64,000 bases of DNA from NCBI RefSeq assembly GCF_001907675.1, contig NZ_MPNT01000023.1, positions 1 to 64,000 of the forward strand, written 5' to 3'. Every line of letters starts with the position of its first letter. The first letter of the stretch is position 1. This DNA comes from Mycobacterium paraffinicum. GTDB lineage: Bacteria; Actinomycetota; Actinomycetes; Mycobacteriales; Mycobacteriaceae. Made by a program: the position numbers and the translations under genes. Below the pieces are notes generated by a model, which saw nothing but the letters and a program-made list of their open reading frames with translations, did no database searches and had not been told where the DNA came from. Shown here piece after piece: positions 30,809 to 39,118 of the stretch.

Positions 30809-32056
30809 TCAACGGTGCTGATGTTGCGGCCGGCGGTTCATCGCCCGCGCCACCATGATCAAACTGAACACGATGATCGTCCCGATGACGGCGACGCCCA
30901 CCCGGACCGGCAGCGCGTCCGCCGAGGGAATGAGCGCGGCCGCCTCGGCGCCGTTGGCCTGCCGGTCGGCGGCGCCGTCGCGTTTGGCCGGCGCCAGCGA
31001 GGGGTCGGGTTCGATGAGGTTGCCGACCTGGGTGCCCTGCGGCGTGCTGAAGCCGTAGTCCAGCAGATGCGCCGCCTGCTCCCACGGGGCGATCGGCACC
31101 CGCGTCCCGTGCAGCAGCACCGCCATCAAGCGCCGGCCATTGTGGTTGGCGGCGCCCACGAACGTCTGGCCGGCGTCGTCGGTGTAGCCGGTCTTGCCGC
31201 CCACGGCGCCGGGGTACTTGTAGAGCAGCTGGTTGTCGTTCTCCAGCTCGTAGCCGGGATGGTCGCCGTGGCCGGGGAAGTCGAACGTCCGCGTCGCGAC
31301 GATGTCCGCGAACGTCGGGTTCTGCCAGGCGTAGCGGTAGAACAGCCCGATGTCATAGGCCGACGTGCTCATGCCGGGCCCATCCAGCCCGGACGGCGTC
31401 GCGACCCGGGTGTCCTTGCCACCGAGCTTGGCGGCCAGCACGTTGATCTTCTCCACCGCTTGCTGCATACCGCCGAGTTGCATGGCCAGCGCGTGTGCGG
31501 CGTCGTTCCCGGAGTGCATCAGCAGCCCGTGCAGCAACTGGTTGACGGTGAACACCCCGCCCTCCTCGACGCCGACCTTGGTGCCCTCGGCGGCCGCGTC
31601 GTCGGCGGTGCCGGGCACCGACTTGTTCAGGTTGAGCGCGTTGATGGACGCCATCGCGATCAGCACCTTGATGATGCTGGCGGGGCGGTGGCGGCCGTGC
31701 GGGTCCTTGGCCGCGACCACCGCGCCGCTGTCCAGGTCGGCCACCAGCCACGCGTCGGCGCTGACGTCGGTCGGCAGCGGCGGCGTATCGGGCGCGGCGA
31801 CGATGCCGCAGCTGCCCAGCGCCTCCCCACCGACCGGCTTCGGCGGCACCGCCAGCGGGATCGGCGGGTCACCGGCCTGCGGAACCTCCGACGAGTCGAC
31901 CGCGGGCGGGGTGTTCACCTTGAAGGGGCAGTTGGCGGTAGCGGCGTTGGGCTCGGCGCCGGGCTCCGCGCTGGCGATCGGCGCGGCGACGGCCGCCGGA
32001 GCGGCCGCCACAAAAAGGGCTGCTGCCAGGCATGACGCGGGGCGTAGGAGGCTCAT
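30809..32056 (-). CDS. dacB1: D-alanyl-D-alanine carboxypeptidase DacB1
   Basis: A 415-residue low-molecular-weight penicillin-binding protein that trims the terminal D-Ala of peptidoglycan stem peptides. Catalytic motifs: S127-IIK-130, SGN at 182-184 and KTG at 288-290, with GNDAAHALA following SGN. Residues 1-30 are a signal peptide; a C-terminal helix ([18 protein letters not shown], about 385-403) anchors it in the membrane with a short basic tail ([10 protein letters not shown]). It matches Rv3330. Confidence 0.93.
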   Translation of the reverse strand: MSLLRPASCLAAALFVAAAPAAVAAPIASAEPGAEPNAATANCPFKVNTPPAVDSSEVPQAGDPPIPLAVPPKPVGGEALGSCGIVAAPDTPPLPTDVSADAWLVADLDSGAVVAAKDPHGRHRPASIIKVLIAMASINALNLNKSVPGTADDAAAEGTKVGVEEGGVFTVNQLLHGLLMHSGNDAAHALAMQLGGMQQAVEKINVLAAKLGGKDTRVATPSGLDGPGMSTSAYDIGLFYRYAWQNPTFADIVATRTFDFPGHGDHPGYELENDNQLLYKYPGAVGGKTGYTDDAGQTFVGAANHNGRRLMAVLLHGTRVPIAPWEQAAHLLDYGFSTPQGTQVGNLIEPDPSLAPAKRDGAADRQANGAEAAALIPSADALPVRVGVAVIGTIIVFSLIMVARAMNRRPQHQHR

Positions 32057-32206
32057 TATCTGAGCAGACTAGGCGATCGACAGCCCCATCCCGGGGAGCC
32101 GCGCTGTGGCTGCTGCGACAGGAGTTAAGAATCGACCGTCAGCTGGGCGGAGGGCGGCCGATTTCGCAGACCGTATCCGCTCGAAGTCCGGTTATCGCAG
32201 CTCAGA

Positions 32207-32226
32207 GGCCGGTATCGTGACCGGCC
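32207..32226 (+). promoter_or_regulatory. Inverted repeat overlapping a -10 box before MFS gene 2
   Basis: GGCCGGT-ATCGTG-ACCGGCC has perfect 7-bp arms and ends directly at the ATG 32227. TATCGT (32213-32218) inside it fits a TANNNT -10 box 8 bp from the ATG, implying a leaderless mRNA whose promoter could be blocked by a repressor on the repeat. Confidence 0.4.
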
Positions 32227-33645
32227 ATGCGCGTACCGTTCGCGCCCGACGCCTCGACCCAGACGAACCCGTTCTGGCGACTGCTTTCCCAGGGCACGAT
32301 CCACACCGCCGGGATGCAGCTGAGCAACGGTGCGGTCGTGCTGCCCTTCATTGCCGCCCACCACGGCCTGACCTGGGCGGCCGCGATGCTGTTTCCGGCG
32401 TACAGCATCGGCTCCATCGTGGGACACTCGCTGTCGCCGGCCGCCCTGCAGCGAGCGGGCCAGATGCGACACCTGCTGCTGGCAGCGCTGGCGGCCGCCT
32501 CCGCCGCACTGATCGTGTGCGACGCGGCGATCGCCTGGACCGGATTGTTCGCCAGCACGGTGTTCGTGGTGGTGTCCGCGGTCGGTGGAGTCGTCGTCGC
32601 GCTGTCTCGCGTCGCCTATCTCGACCTGATTTCGAGCAGGCTGTCCGACTTCCGGCGGGGTGAGCTGCTGCTGGTCAAGGGGGCCATCGGGTCGGTGCTG
32701 GCTACCGTCGTCGCTCTTGTAATCGTGCCGTTGCTCGCCCGCGGCAGCACGATGGCGTATCACCGCACCCTGTTGTGGCTGGGCGCCGCCGGACTGGCGG
32801 CATCCGGAATCGCCGCGCTGTTCCTGGGCCCGGTGCGGTCGATTTCGCCGACCACGCAGATGTCGTTTCGGGAGACCTACCGGCAGGGCTTCGGGGTCGC
32901 CCGGTGCGAGCCGTGGTTTCGCCGGTACGTGATCACCTCCCTGTTGTTCGCTCCCGTCAGCCTGGGCGCCACTTTCTACGCGTTGCGAACCGCCCACCAG
33001 GGCGGCGGTTTGCACGTGCTGGTCATCGTTTCCAGCATCGGGCTGGTCGTCGGTTCACCGGTGTGGACCAGGGTGCACCGGGTGTACGGGGTGCGCGGCA
33101 TGCTGGTGGGCAGCGCCATCCTCAGCGCCGTCGCCGCCGCGGCGTGCATCCTGGCCGAGCTCTCCGGACAGTGGTTGCGCGTCTGGGTGTACGGCACGGT
33201 GTTCTTCCTGGCGACGCTCGCCGGTGCGGCCGTCGTCGCTGCCGGAATCTCGTGGATCAGCGCGGCCGCCGCCGAACAGCACCGCGGGACGCTGATCGGC
33301 TTTTGCTCGACGTTGGTTGCCGTCGTGTCGACGGTGCTAGGGGCGGCGCTCGGCGGAATCGCCCAGAGGCACACCGCGATCTGGCCGGTCGTCGTGGTGT
33401 TCGGGCTGTCCGCCATCGCGGCGATCGCGTCCCTGAGGGCTCCCCAGCCGGGGAACGCCGCCAAGCCCTACACTTGCGGCTATTCCAAACGATGGCTTGT
33501 GGTCTCGGCTGCGGGGTTCCCGCGGCGGTGGCGGTGCGCCCGGCCCGCGGCCACTGAAACAGCTGATCAAGCAGGCCGAGAAGGCGACGCAGGTTCGCCG
33601 CTCCGGGCTCGACCAGGTGTTGACCGAGCTGAAGGCGCATCGTGA
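32227..33645 (+). CDS. MFS transporter, paralogue 2, with abnormal C-terminus
   Basis: Paralogue of the MFS gene at 26019 over about 410 residues ([68 protein letters not shown]), with the same 12-helix layout. After the last helix (SLRAPQPG) the frame continues for about 60 residues of Arg/Ala/Gly-rich sequence with no membrane helix and no counterpart in paralogue 1. This tail overlaps a small ORF in another frame whose codon use looks coding, so the tail is probably read-through after loss of the original stop. Inserted between dacB1 and the aminotransferase relative to M. tuberculosis. Confidence 0.75.
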   Translation: MRVPFAPDASTQTNPFWRLLSQGTIHTAGMQLSNGAVVLPFIAAHHGLTWAAAMLFPAYSIGSIVGHSLSPAALQRAGQMRHLLLAALAAASAALIVCDAAIAWTGLFASTVFVVVSAVGGVVVALSRVAYLDLISSRLSDFRRGELLLVKGAIGSVLATVVALVIVPLLARGSTMAYHRTLLWLGAAGLAASGIAALFLGPVRSISPTTQMSFRETYRQGFGVARCEPWFRRYVITSLLFAPVSLGATFYALRTAHQGGGLHVLVIVSSIGLVVGSPVWTRVHRVYGVRGMLVGSAILSAVAAAACILAELSGQWLRVWVYGTVFFLATLAGAAVVAAGISWISAAAAEQHRGTLIGFCSTLVAVVSTVLGAALGGIAQRHTAIWPVVVVFGLSAIAAIASLRAPQPGNAAKPYTCGYSKRWLVVSAAGFPRRWRCARPAATETADQAGREGDAGSPLRARPGVDRAEGAS

Positions 33646-33790
33646 CGCCTCACCCGATGCCGAGGTGCGTTCCGCACTCGCCTGGCTCTGCAACGCCGTG
33701 GCGCGGTTCTCCCATGAGCCGACCGCCGCGCGCGGCCGCGAGGTGTCATTGGCCGCGTACGAGGTGAACCGGATACTGGCCGCCGGCTAG
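33497..33790 (+). CDS. Small conserved-looking hypothetical protein overlapping MFS gene 2
   Basis: From about residue 20 this 97-residue frame looks genuinely coding: third codon positions are strongly G/C and the peptide is a plausible soluble helical protein ([13 protein letters not shown], then [42 protein letters not shown]). The start is unclear: TTG 33497 is the only in-frame start before the conserved part. A -10 box TACACT at 33469-33474 and an ATG at 33492 open a 21-codon frame ([15 protein letters not shown]..) that stops at 33557. A one-base deletion between the two frames would fuse them, so the gene may be frameshifted. No family recognised. Confidence 0.5.
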   Translation: MWSRLRGSRGGGGAPGPRPLKQLIKQAEKATQVRRSGLDQVLTELKAHRDASPDAEVRSALAWLCNAVARFSHEPTAARGREVSLAAYEVNRILAAG

Positions 33791-33806
33791 GCCCTGCGCG
33801 GGCCGT

Positions 33807-33824
33807 TCCCCCGACCGGGGGACA
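33807..33824. promoter_or_regulatory. Near-palindrome homologous to the MFS gene 1 upstream region
   Basis: TTCCCCCGACCGGGGGAC resembles the perfect palindrome at 25931-25948. The following 35 bp are also similar (both contain GCGGyrTCCGATCG at the same distance), so this is a relic of the same promoter region, now lying in front of an mmpL fragment with no MFS gene between. Confidence 0.55.
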
Positions 33825-33886
33825 TGCGATTTGTCCGGCGGTATCCGATCGACCGCAACCAACGTGCCGATGGCGCAGGGGTCTCG

Positions 33887-34104
33887 CCCGCGTAGCGCGC
33901 CTCGTGGTAGCGGCCGAGCATGAAGATCGCGTAGTCCGTGCTGGCGGCGATGGCGAACAGCGTGAGCAGGTTCGTGGCGAACGCCGAAAGCCCGAACACG
34001 TTGTGGTAAGCCAGGATAGCGACGACCCCGCGAATCGCGCCCAGCTCGACGCCGACCAGGACCAAGACCAAGACCAAGGTGACCCTGGCGACGCTCTGGG
34101 GCGG
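33887..34104 (-). pseudogene. mmpL remnant
   Basis: On the minus strand the translation ..[17 protein letters not shown], then LGAIRGVV, then [15 protein letters not shown], then [22 protein letters not shown] matches the first helix bundle of the intact MmpL encoded at 27335-30238, at about 85% DNA identity by eye in the best part. About 20 codons between ARVTL and VLV are missing, replaced by a short accaag repeat encoding Leu-Val. Homology ends at RYAG on one side and at the aminotransferase stop on the other, so over 90% of the gene is gone. Confidence 0.85.
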
Positions 34105-35439
34105 CTACACCTGGCTGAGCACGTCGCGCAGGATGGATTCGATGGTGTCGAACTCGGGCTGACCGCTGATCAGCGGTGGCGCCACCTGAACCACCGGATC
34201 GCCGCGGTCGTCGGCGCGGCAGTACAGGCCCGCCTCGAAAAGCGCTGGCGACACGTGGCCGCGCAACACCCGTTCGCACTCTTGGGCGCTGAACGTTTCC
34301 TTGGTCGCCTTGTCCTTCACCAGCTCGACGGCGTAGAAATAGCCCTCGCCGCGGACATCGCCGACGACGGGCAGGTCGTACAGCTTCTCCAGGGTGGCGC
34401 GGAACGCGGACGCGTGTTGCTTGACGTGATCGTTGAGGCCCTCGCGCTCGAAGATGTCCAGGTTGGCCAGCCCCACGGCCGTCGAAACCGGGTGTCCGCC
34501 AAAGGTATAGCCGTGCGGGAAGACGGTGGCGCCGTCATTGAACGGTTCGAACAATCTCTCGCTGGCGATCATCGCGCCAAGCGGGGAGTAGCCCGACGTC
34601 AGGCCCTTGGCGCAGGTGATCATGTCGGGCACATAACCGAAGTCCCCGATCTCACTGCTGCAGGCGAACATCGAGCCGATCCGGCCGAACGCGCAGATCA
34701 CCTCGTCGGAGACCAGCAGCACGTCGTAGGAGTCGCAGATCTCGCGCACCCGGTCGAAATAGCCGGGGGGAGGGGGAATGGCGCCGCCCGCGTTCTGCAC
34801 CGGCTCCAGGAACACCGCGGCGACGGTCTCGGGGCCCTCGAACTCGATGGCCTCGGCGATCCGGTCGGCGGCCCATCGGCCGAAGGCCTTGGGGTCGTCG
34901 GCGAACGGCTCGGGCGCCCGGTAAAAGTTGGTGTTGGGCACCCGGAAGCCGCCCGGCGTCACGGGTTCGAACGGTGCCTTGTACGCGGGCAGGCCGGTGA
35001 TCGCCAGGGCGCCCTGGGTGGTGCCGTGGTAGGCGATCGACCGCGAAATCACCTTGTGCTTACCGGGTTTGCCGGTCAGCTTGAAGTACTGCTTGGCCAG
35101 CTTCCACGCGGTCTCCACCGCTTCGGTCCCGCCGGTGGTGAAGAACACCCGGTTGAGGTCACCCGGGGCGTAGCGCGCGAGGCGCTCGGCGAGCTCGATG
35201 GCGGTCGGGGTGGCATAGCCCCACAGGGGGAAATACGCCAACGTGCTCGCCTGCCGGGCGGCGACCTCGGCGAGTTCGGTGCGGCCGTGGCCGACCTGGA
35301 CCGTGAACAGTCCCGACAGCGCGTCGAGGTAGCTCTTGCCGCGGTCGTCGAAGATCATCACCCCCTCGCCTCGCACGATGATCGGCGGCGTGATGCCGGC
35401 GCCGTGCCGGGCGAAGTGCAGCCACAGGTGCTCTGTCAT
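34105..35439 (-). CDS. Class III (omega) aminotransferase (Rv3329-like)
   Basis: A 444-residue PLP aminotransferase of class III, likely transferring an amino group from an amine or omega-amino acid to pyruvate or 2-oxoglutarate; substrate unknown. Seen: VFFTTGGTEAVETAWKLAKQY (phosphate-binding GGTEA), SIAYHGTTQGALAITG, LVSDEVICAFGRIGSMF (cofactor Asp) and ITCAKGLTSGYSPLGA with the Schiff-base lysine. The ATG at 35437-35439 begins MTEHLWLHFARHGAGI as in Rv3329; the frame is open a further 57 codons upstream through a repeat-containing spacer that does not look coding. It diverges from sigJ. Confidence 0.9.
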   Translation of the reverse strand: MTEHLWLHFARHGAGITPPIIVRGEGVMIFDDRGKSYLDALSGLFTVQVGHGRTELAEVAARQASTLAYFPLWGYATPTAIELAERLARYAPGDLNRVFFTTGGTEAVETAWKLAKQYFKLTGKPGKHKVISRSIAYHGTTQGALAITGLPAYKAPFEPVTPGGFRVPNTNFYRAPEPFADDPKAFGRWAADRIAEAIEFEGPETVAAVFLEPVQNAGGAIPPPPGYFDRVREICDSYDVLLVSDEVICAFGRIGSMFACSSEIGDFGYVPDMITCAKGLTSGYSPLGAMIASERLFEPFNDGATVFPHGYTFGGHPVSTAVGLANLDIFEREGLNDHVKQHASAFRATLEKLYDLPVVGDVRGEGYFYAVELVKDKATKETFSAQECERVLRGHVSPALFEAGLYCRADDRGDPVVQVAPPLISGQPEFDTIESILRDVLSQV

Positions 35440-35492
35440 GGTGTCTGCGAGACTAGCCGCTCGAGCTGCTGGCGCGGGCCCTTTATTCGCGG

Positions 35493-35572
35493 CGTTCCGG
35501 CGCTCGCCGTCGCCGCGGGTGTTGATGGCGCGGCTCCTTGCTCGCGCCGTTCCGGCGCTCGCCGTCGCCGCG
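35493..35572. repeat. 25-bp direct repeat spaced 55 bp, upstream of sigJ
   Basis: The 25-bp sequence starting cgttccggcgctcgccgtcg occurs at 35493-35517 and 35548-35572 in the spacer between the aminotransferase and sigJ. The second copy ends directly before the likely sigJ -10 box, so the repeat may affect sigJ transcription. Confidence 0.85.
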
Positions 35573-35573
35573 C

Positions 35574-35579
35574 TAGGCT
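35574..35579 (+). promoter_or_regulatory. -10 box TAGGCT giving a leaderless sigJ transcript
   Basis: TAGGCT ends 6 bp before the sigJ ATG at 35586. There is no Shine-Dalgarno, so a leaderless mRNA is likely. Confidence 0.45.
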
Positions 35580-35585
35580 CGCGAT

Positions 35586-36488
35586 ATGACCGGGACCGAA
35601 CAGGTCTCACAATTCGAAGCCCTGCGACCGCACCTCATGGCGGTCGCCTACCGACTCACCGGCACGGTCGCCGACGCCGAGGACGTCGTGCAGGAGGCGT
35701 GGCTGCGCTGGGACCGGCAAGACGCCGAGATCAGCGACCTGCGGGCCTGGCTGACCACGGTGGTGAGCCGGCTGGGCCTGGACAGGCTGCGCTCGGCCGC
35801 GCACCGCCGCGAGACCTACACCGGAAACTGGCTGCCGGAGCCGGTGGTGACCGGCCTCGACCGGGCCGACCCGCTGTCGGCCGTGGTTTCCCGCGAGGAC
35901 GCCCGGTTCGCCGCGATGGTGGTGCTGGAGCGGTTGTCGCCCGATCAGCGGGTGGCCTTCGTGCTGCACGACGGGTTCGCGGTGCCGTTCGCCGAAGTCG
36001 CCGGCGTGCTCGGCATCAGCGAGGCCGCCGCCCGGCAGCTGGCGTCGCGGGCCCGCAAGGCCGTCAGCGCGGACCCGCCGCCCGAGCCCGACCCGTCGCA
36101 CGATGAGGTGGTCGGCCGGCTGATGGCGGCCATGGCCGCCGGCGACCTGGACACCGTGGTCTCGCTGCTGCACCCCGACGTCACCTTCACCGGCGATTCG
36201 AATGGCAAGGCGCCCACGGCCGTTCAGACCATCCGCGGCCCGGCCAAGGTGGTCCGGTTCATGCAGGGCCTGGCGCAGCGGTACGGACCGGCGATGTTCA
36301 CCTCCTACGAGCTGGGGCTGGTCAACGGGGAGCTGGGCATCTACACCGCCGGATTACCCGCTTCCGACGGGTATCGGGAGATGCTGCCGCGGATCACGGC
36401 GTTGACGGTTCGCGACGGAAAGGTCAGCGCCCTCTGGGATATCGCCAACCCGGACAAGTTCGCCGGCTCCCCGCTGCGACGGCCCTAG
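35586..36488 (+). CDS. sigJ: ECF41-type RNA polymerase sigma factor SigJ
   Basis: A 300-residue ECF sigma factor. Region 2 is at about residues 10-75 (YRLTGTVADAEDVVQEAWLRW), the linker has the ECF41-type YTGNWLPEPVVTG, region 4 is at about 110-160 (LSPDQRVAFVLHDGFAVPFAEVAGVLGIS), and the rest is a SnoaL-like domain (about 170-290) ending in DGKVSALWDIANPDKF. ECF41 factors are controlled by this fused domain, not by an anti-sigma factor, and none is adjacent. It corresponds to Rv3328c, linked in M. tuberculosis to peroxide survival. Confidence 0.92.
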   Translation: MTGTEQVSQFEALRPHLMAVAYRLTGTVADAEDVVQEAWLRWDRQDAEISDLRAWLTTVVSRLGLDRLRSAAHRRETYTGNWLPEPVVTGLDRADPLSAVVSREDARFAAMVVLERLSPDQRVAFVLHDGFAVPFAEVAGVLGISEAAARQLASRARKAVSADPPPEPDPSHDEVVGRLMAAMAAGDLDTVVSLLHPDVTFTGDSNGKAPTAVQTIRGPAKVVRFMQGLAQRYGPAMFTSYELGLVNGELGIYTAGLPASDGYREMLPRITALTVRDGKVSALWDIANPDKFAGSPLRRP

Positions 36489-36514
36489 CACCGGCCGCGG
36501 CCCCCTCGCGTGGA

Positions 36515-39118
36515 CTATCTCCTGGCCAGCCTCCGCGCGAGTCGAATCCCCTGCCGCGCGGTGAGGTGCGGTAGGTAGGCGCGGCTGATCGCGTTGCCGA
36601 TCGCGGGCAGCGTCGACGGGTCACGGTAGGCCATGTAGAGGGGCCGGTACTCGGGCTGGAACTTGGCCTTGAAGCTGAGCAGCGAGCGAAACCCGTACAC
36701 CGGCTCCAGCGCTTTGCCGGTGACGTCGAGGATGCGGTCCAGCGCCGTGACCTCCTGGCCCCGGGCCAGCCGGGCCAGCGGCGCCCCGGAGAGGCTGAGG
36801 AACTCCGCGCCCTCCTCCCGAAAGGTCTGTGCGGCAGAGGCGATCAGAAACTCCATCACGCCCTTGAAGGGGCTGCTGCCCCGCCTGCGCATGAAGTCCA
36901 GCGTCCAACCAACCGCGTGCCCGTCCCGGTAGACCGGCAACCAGCTGGTAATGCCGTGCACGATCCACTGCTCGTCCACGGCGATCAGGCAGCGCACGGT
37001 CGGGTCGTCGAGCTCGTCCAAACCGCCTAGCGTCCAACCCATCTCGGGCATGCCTTTGTCGGCCACCCATTCCTCGGAGATCACCCGGACCTGGTCGCGT
37101 ATCGACAACGGCGCCTCCGGATAGCTCGTCCACTCGGCGCGGATGCCCTCCTTGGCCGCCTTGTTCAGCGCGGTCCGGATGTCTTGCCACTTCTTGCCTT
37201 TGAACTCCAGTTCGGCCAGCGGAATCACGGTGTCCTCGGCCACCTGCACCGCGTGCCACCCCAGCTCCAGCGCGAGGTCCCGCACGTCCTCGGTGACGCT
37301 GTACATGCATGCCGTCCAGCCGTTGCGGTCGCAGAACCGCCCGAAGCCGCGTATCGCGTCCCCCTGCGCACCCGGATCGCCCAGCGGCCCGCCTGTCGTC
37401 AGCGCCACGGCGGCCACGACGCGGTAGGCGAACGCCGCGCGCCCGTCGTCGGTGAACCAGTACACGTTGCCCGGCCAGGTGCTCATGTAGGCGAGCGAGG
37501 ATCCGCTGTTGGCGACCATCAGCTCCCGCGCCCGGGTCCGTGCCACGTCGTCGACGACGACGCTGGCCCGCCAGAAGCTGATCAGCAACCCGGCCAGCAG
37601 CATCACCCAGAACACCGCGCCGCAGAACTCCCACGCCAGAAGGGCAAGCCCGCTGTTGGGCAGGAACTTTGCGCTGTGCGCCAGCTCGTAGGCCGGCGGC
37701 AGGTAGCGGGTGGGCAGGTCGGCCAGCAGGCGGGCGAAGTCCGGCGCGGGGTCGAATTCCTTGCGTTCCCAATAGGCGACCAGCAGGTAGCCGCCGGCGG
37801 TGAGCACGGCGGTGGCCGCCAGGCCCAGCCCCAGCCGTAGATAGGTAGCGCGTGGCGCGGTCACCGTGAACAACGGCCGGGTGAACAGCAACAGCGCGAT
37901 CATCAGGCAGGGCACCACAATCGGCGCAACCAGGATCAGCGTGTCGTGAGCGAACGAGTAAGTGTCGTCCACGTCGTGCACGACAGATCCCGCGTCGGCC
38001 GCGTCGCGTGTCCACAAGACGGCGAACCAGGCGCTGCCCGCGACCAGCGCCGCGTTGAGCAGGAGCGCCAACCACCACGCGAAGCGGCGCCCGCGCCGCA
38101 ACCCGACGGCGGCCGCCAGCAGCAGCAGCGCCGGCCCCACCGAGGTGATCGCCGAGCCCACACCGGTCCCGAGGGTCTGCGAGACCGCCAGCCGGCAGGC
38201 TTCACTCAACCCGGGGTCGGCACATATCTGCCGCATGCGCTCGCTGTCCTCGGCGGGGGAGGCGAACAGCGACTGCAAGATTCGCAGCGGGCCGTAGCCG
38301 GGGTAGGCGAGCCAGGCGCCGGTGGAGCCAAGCAGGGTCAGCAGAGGGCCGAACGCCGTCGCGGCAACCACCGTGCCCACCAGCACCCTGGACTCCGACC
38401 GTGAGGGGGGCGAGACGGCGGCACGCGCTTCGGAGCGGTAGAGCAGCCAGCCCAACAGCAGCCCGGTTACCGCACCGAAAACGCGCAGGACGTCGAGCAG
38501 CGTGCCCGAATACAGCGCGAACACCACGACGCCGCTGAACATCAACAGCCGCAGCCGGCGCCGCCACAGCGCCGACAGCTTGAACGTCATCACCACGGCG
38601 AGGCAAACCAGCGCCGGCGTGGTGCCGACCGCGAGCTCCTTGTCGAGGTTGGTCAGCCACGAGTCGCCGGTCCGGGACAGCAGCGCGACGGTGCCCACAC
38701 CGAGCAGGCTGCTCAGCACCTGGCCGGCCGCGAGGAAGAGGGCGGTCCGGCGAGGACCGAGCAACCGCTCGGCCGGAACGCCCACGGCCAGCGTGAACAG
38801 CGTGGCGACCATGTAGGCGGCCAGCGACACGTTCCAGAGTCCGGCGGTAAACGGGGTCCACCAGAAGCCACGCTCCAGCTGGGATGTGCCGATGGCGACC
38901 TTCGATACGAGGCCGTGCGGCATGCCCGGCGAGTTCTCGGTGTTGTTCGACCACACCGACCACGCGTGGGTGAAAGCGCCGAGCCCCCACAGCGCGACAA
39001 CCAGCCCGACGGTCACCGGCGACTGCCGCAGCAGCGCGAGCGCCCGCCGCGCGTTGTGCTGCACGACGGCGCGCTTGTCGAGCACCGTCGTCGGTTGATC
39101 GAGCACCGCGGCGGTCAT
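36515..39118 (-). CDS. MprF-type aminoacyl-phosphatidylglycerol synthase (DUF2156) membrane protein
   Basis: An 867-residue membrane protein in two parts. Residues 1 to about 530 hold many hydrophobic helices, the first group rhomboid-like (NVSLAAYMVATLFTLAVGVPAERLLGPRRT) but without an obvious GxSG catalytic serine. The C-terminal part (about 540-867) is a DUF2156 tRNA-dependent transferase domain: NSGSSLAYMSTWPGNVYWF, WTLDFMRRRGSSPFKGVMEFLI, and EGAEFLSLSGAPLARL. Such enzymes move an amino acid, usually Lys, from aminoacyl-tRNA to phosphatidylglycerol, lowering the negative charge of the membrane. Unlike mycobacterial LysX it has no fused lysyl-tRNA synthetase. Its start overlaps the esterase stop by four bases. 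Confidence 0.85.
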   Translation of the reverse strand: MTAAVLDQPTTVLDKRAVVQHNARRALALLRQSPVTVGLVVALWGLGAFTHAWSVWSNNTENSPGMPHGLVSKVAIGTSQLERGFWWTPFTAGLWNVSLAAYMVATLFTLAVGVPAERLLGPRRTALFLAAGQVLSSLLGVGTVALLSRTGDSWLTNLDKELAVGTTPALVCLAVVMTFKLSALWRRRLRLLMFSGVVVFALYSGTLLDVLRVFGAVTGLLLGWLLYRSEARAAVSPPSRSESRVLVGTVVAATAFGPLLTLLGSTGAWLAYPGYGPLRILQSLFASPAEDSERMRQICADPGLSEACRLAVSQTLGTGVGSAITSVGPALLLLAAAVGLRRGRRFAWWLALLLNAALVAGSAWFAVLWTRDAADAGSVVHDVDDTYSFAHDTLILVAPIVVPCLMIALLLFTRPLFTVTAPRATYLRLGLGLAATAVLTAGGYLLVAYWERKEFDPAPDFARLLADLPTRYLPPAYELAHSAKFLPNSGLALLAWEFCGAVFWVMLLAGLLISFWRASVVVDDVARTRARELMVANSGSSLAYMSTWPGNVYWFTDDGRAAFAYRVVAAVALTTGGPLGDPGAQGDAIRGFGRFCDRNGWTACMYSVTEDVRDLALELGWHAVQVAEDTVIPLAELEFKGKKWQDIRTALNKAAKEGIRAEWTSYPEAPLSIRDQVRVISEEWVADKGMPEMGWTLGGLDELDDPTVRCLIAVDEQWIVHGITSWLPVYRDGHAVGWTLDFMRRRGSSPFKGVMEFLIASAAQTFREEGAEFLSLSGAPLARLARGQEVTALDRILDVTGKALEPVYGFRSLLSFKAKFQPEYRPLYMAYRDPSTLPAIGNAISRAYLPHLTARQGIRLARRLARR

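Noticed and set aside
33746..34279. 177-codon minus-strand frame over the mmpL remnant
   Set aside because: It is in a different frame from the mmpL homology and runs into the antisense-like part of the aminotransferase gene; the mmpL-like translation is found in the other frame and is degenerate.
36515..39118. Mycobacterial LysX (fused lysyl-tRNA synthetase/MprF)
   Set aside because: LysX is about 1,170 residues with a C-terminal class II synthetase. This 867-residue protein ends with the DUF2156 domain and has no synthetase motifs.
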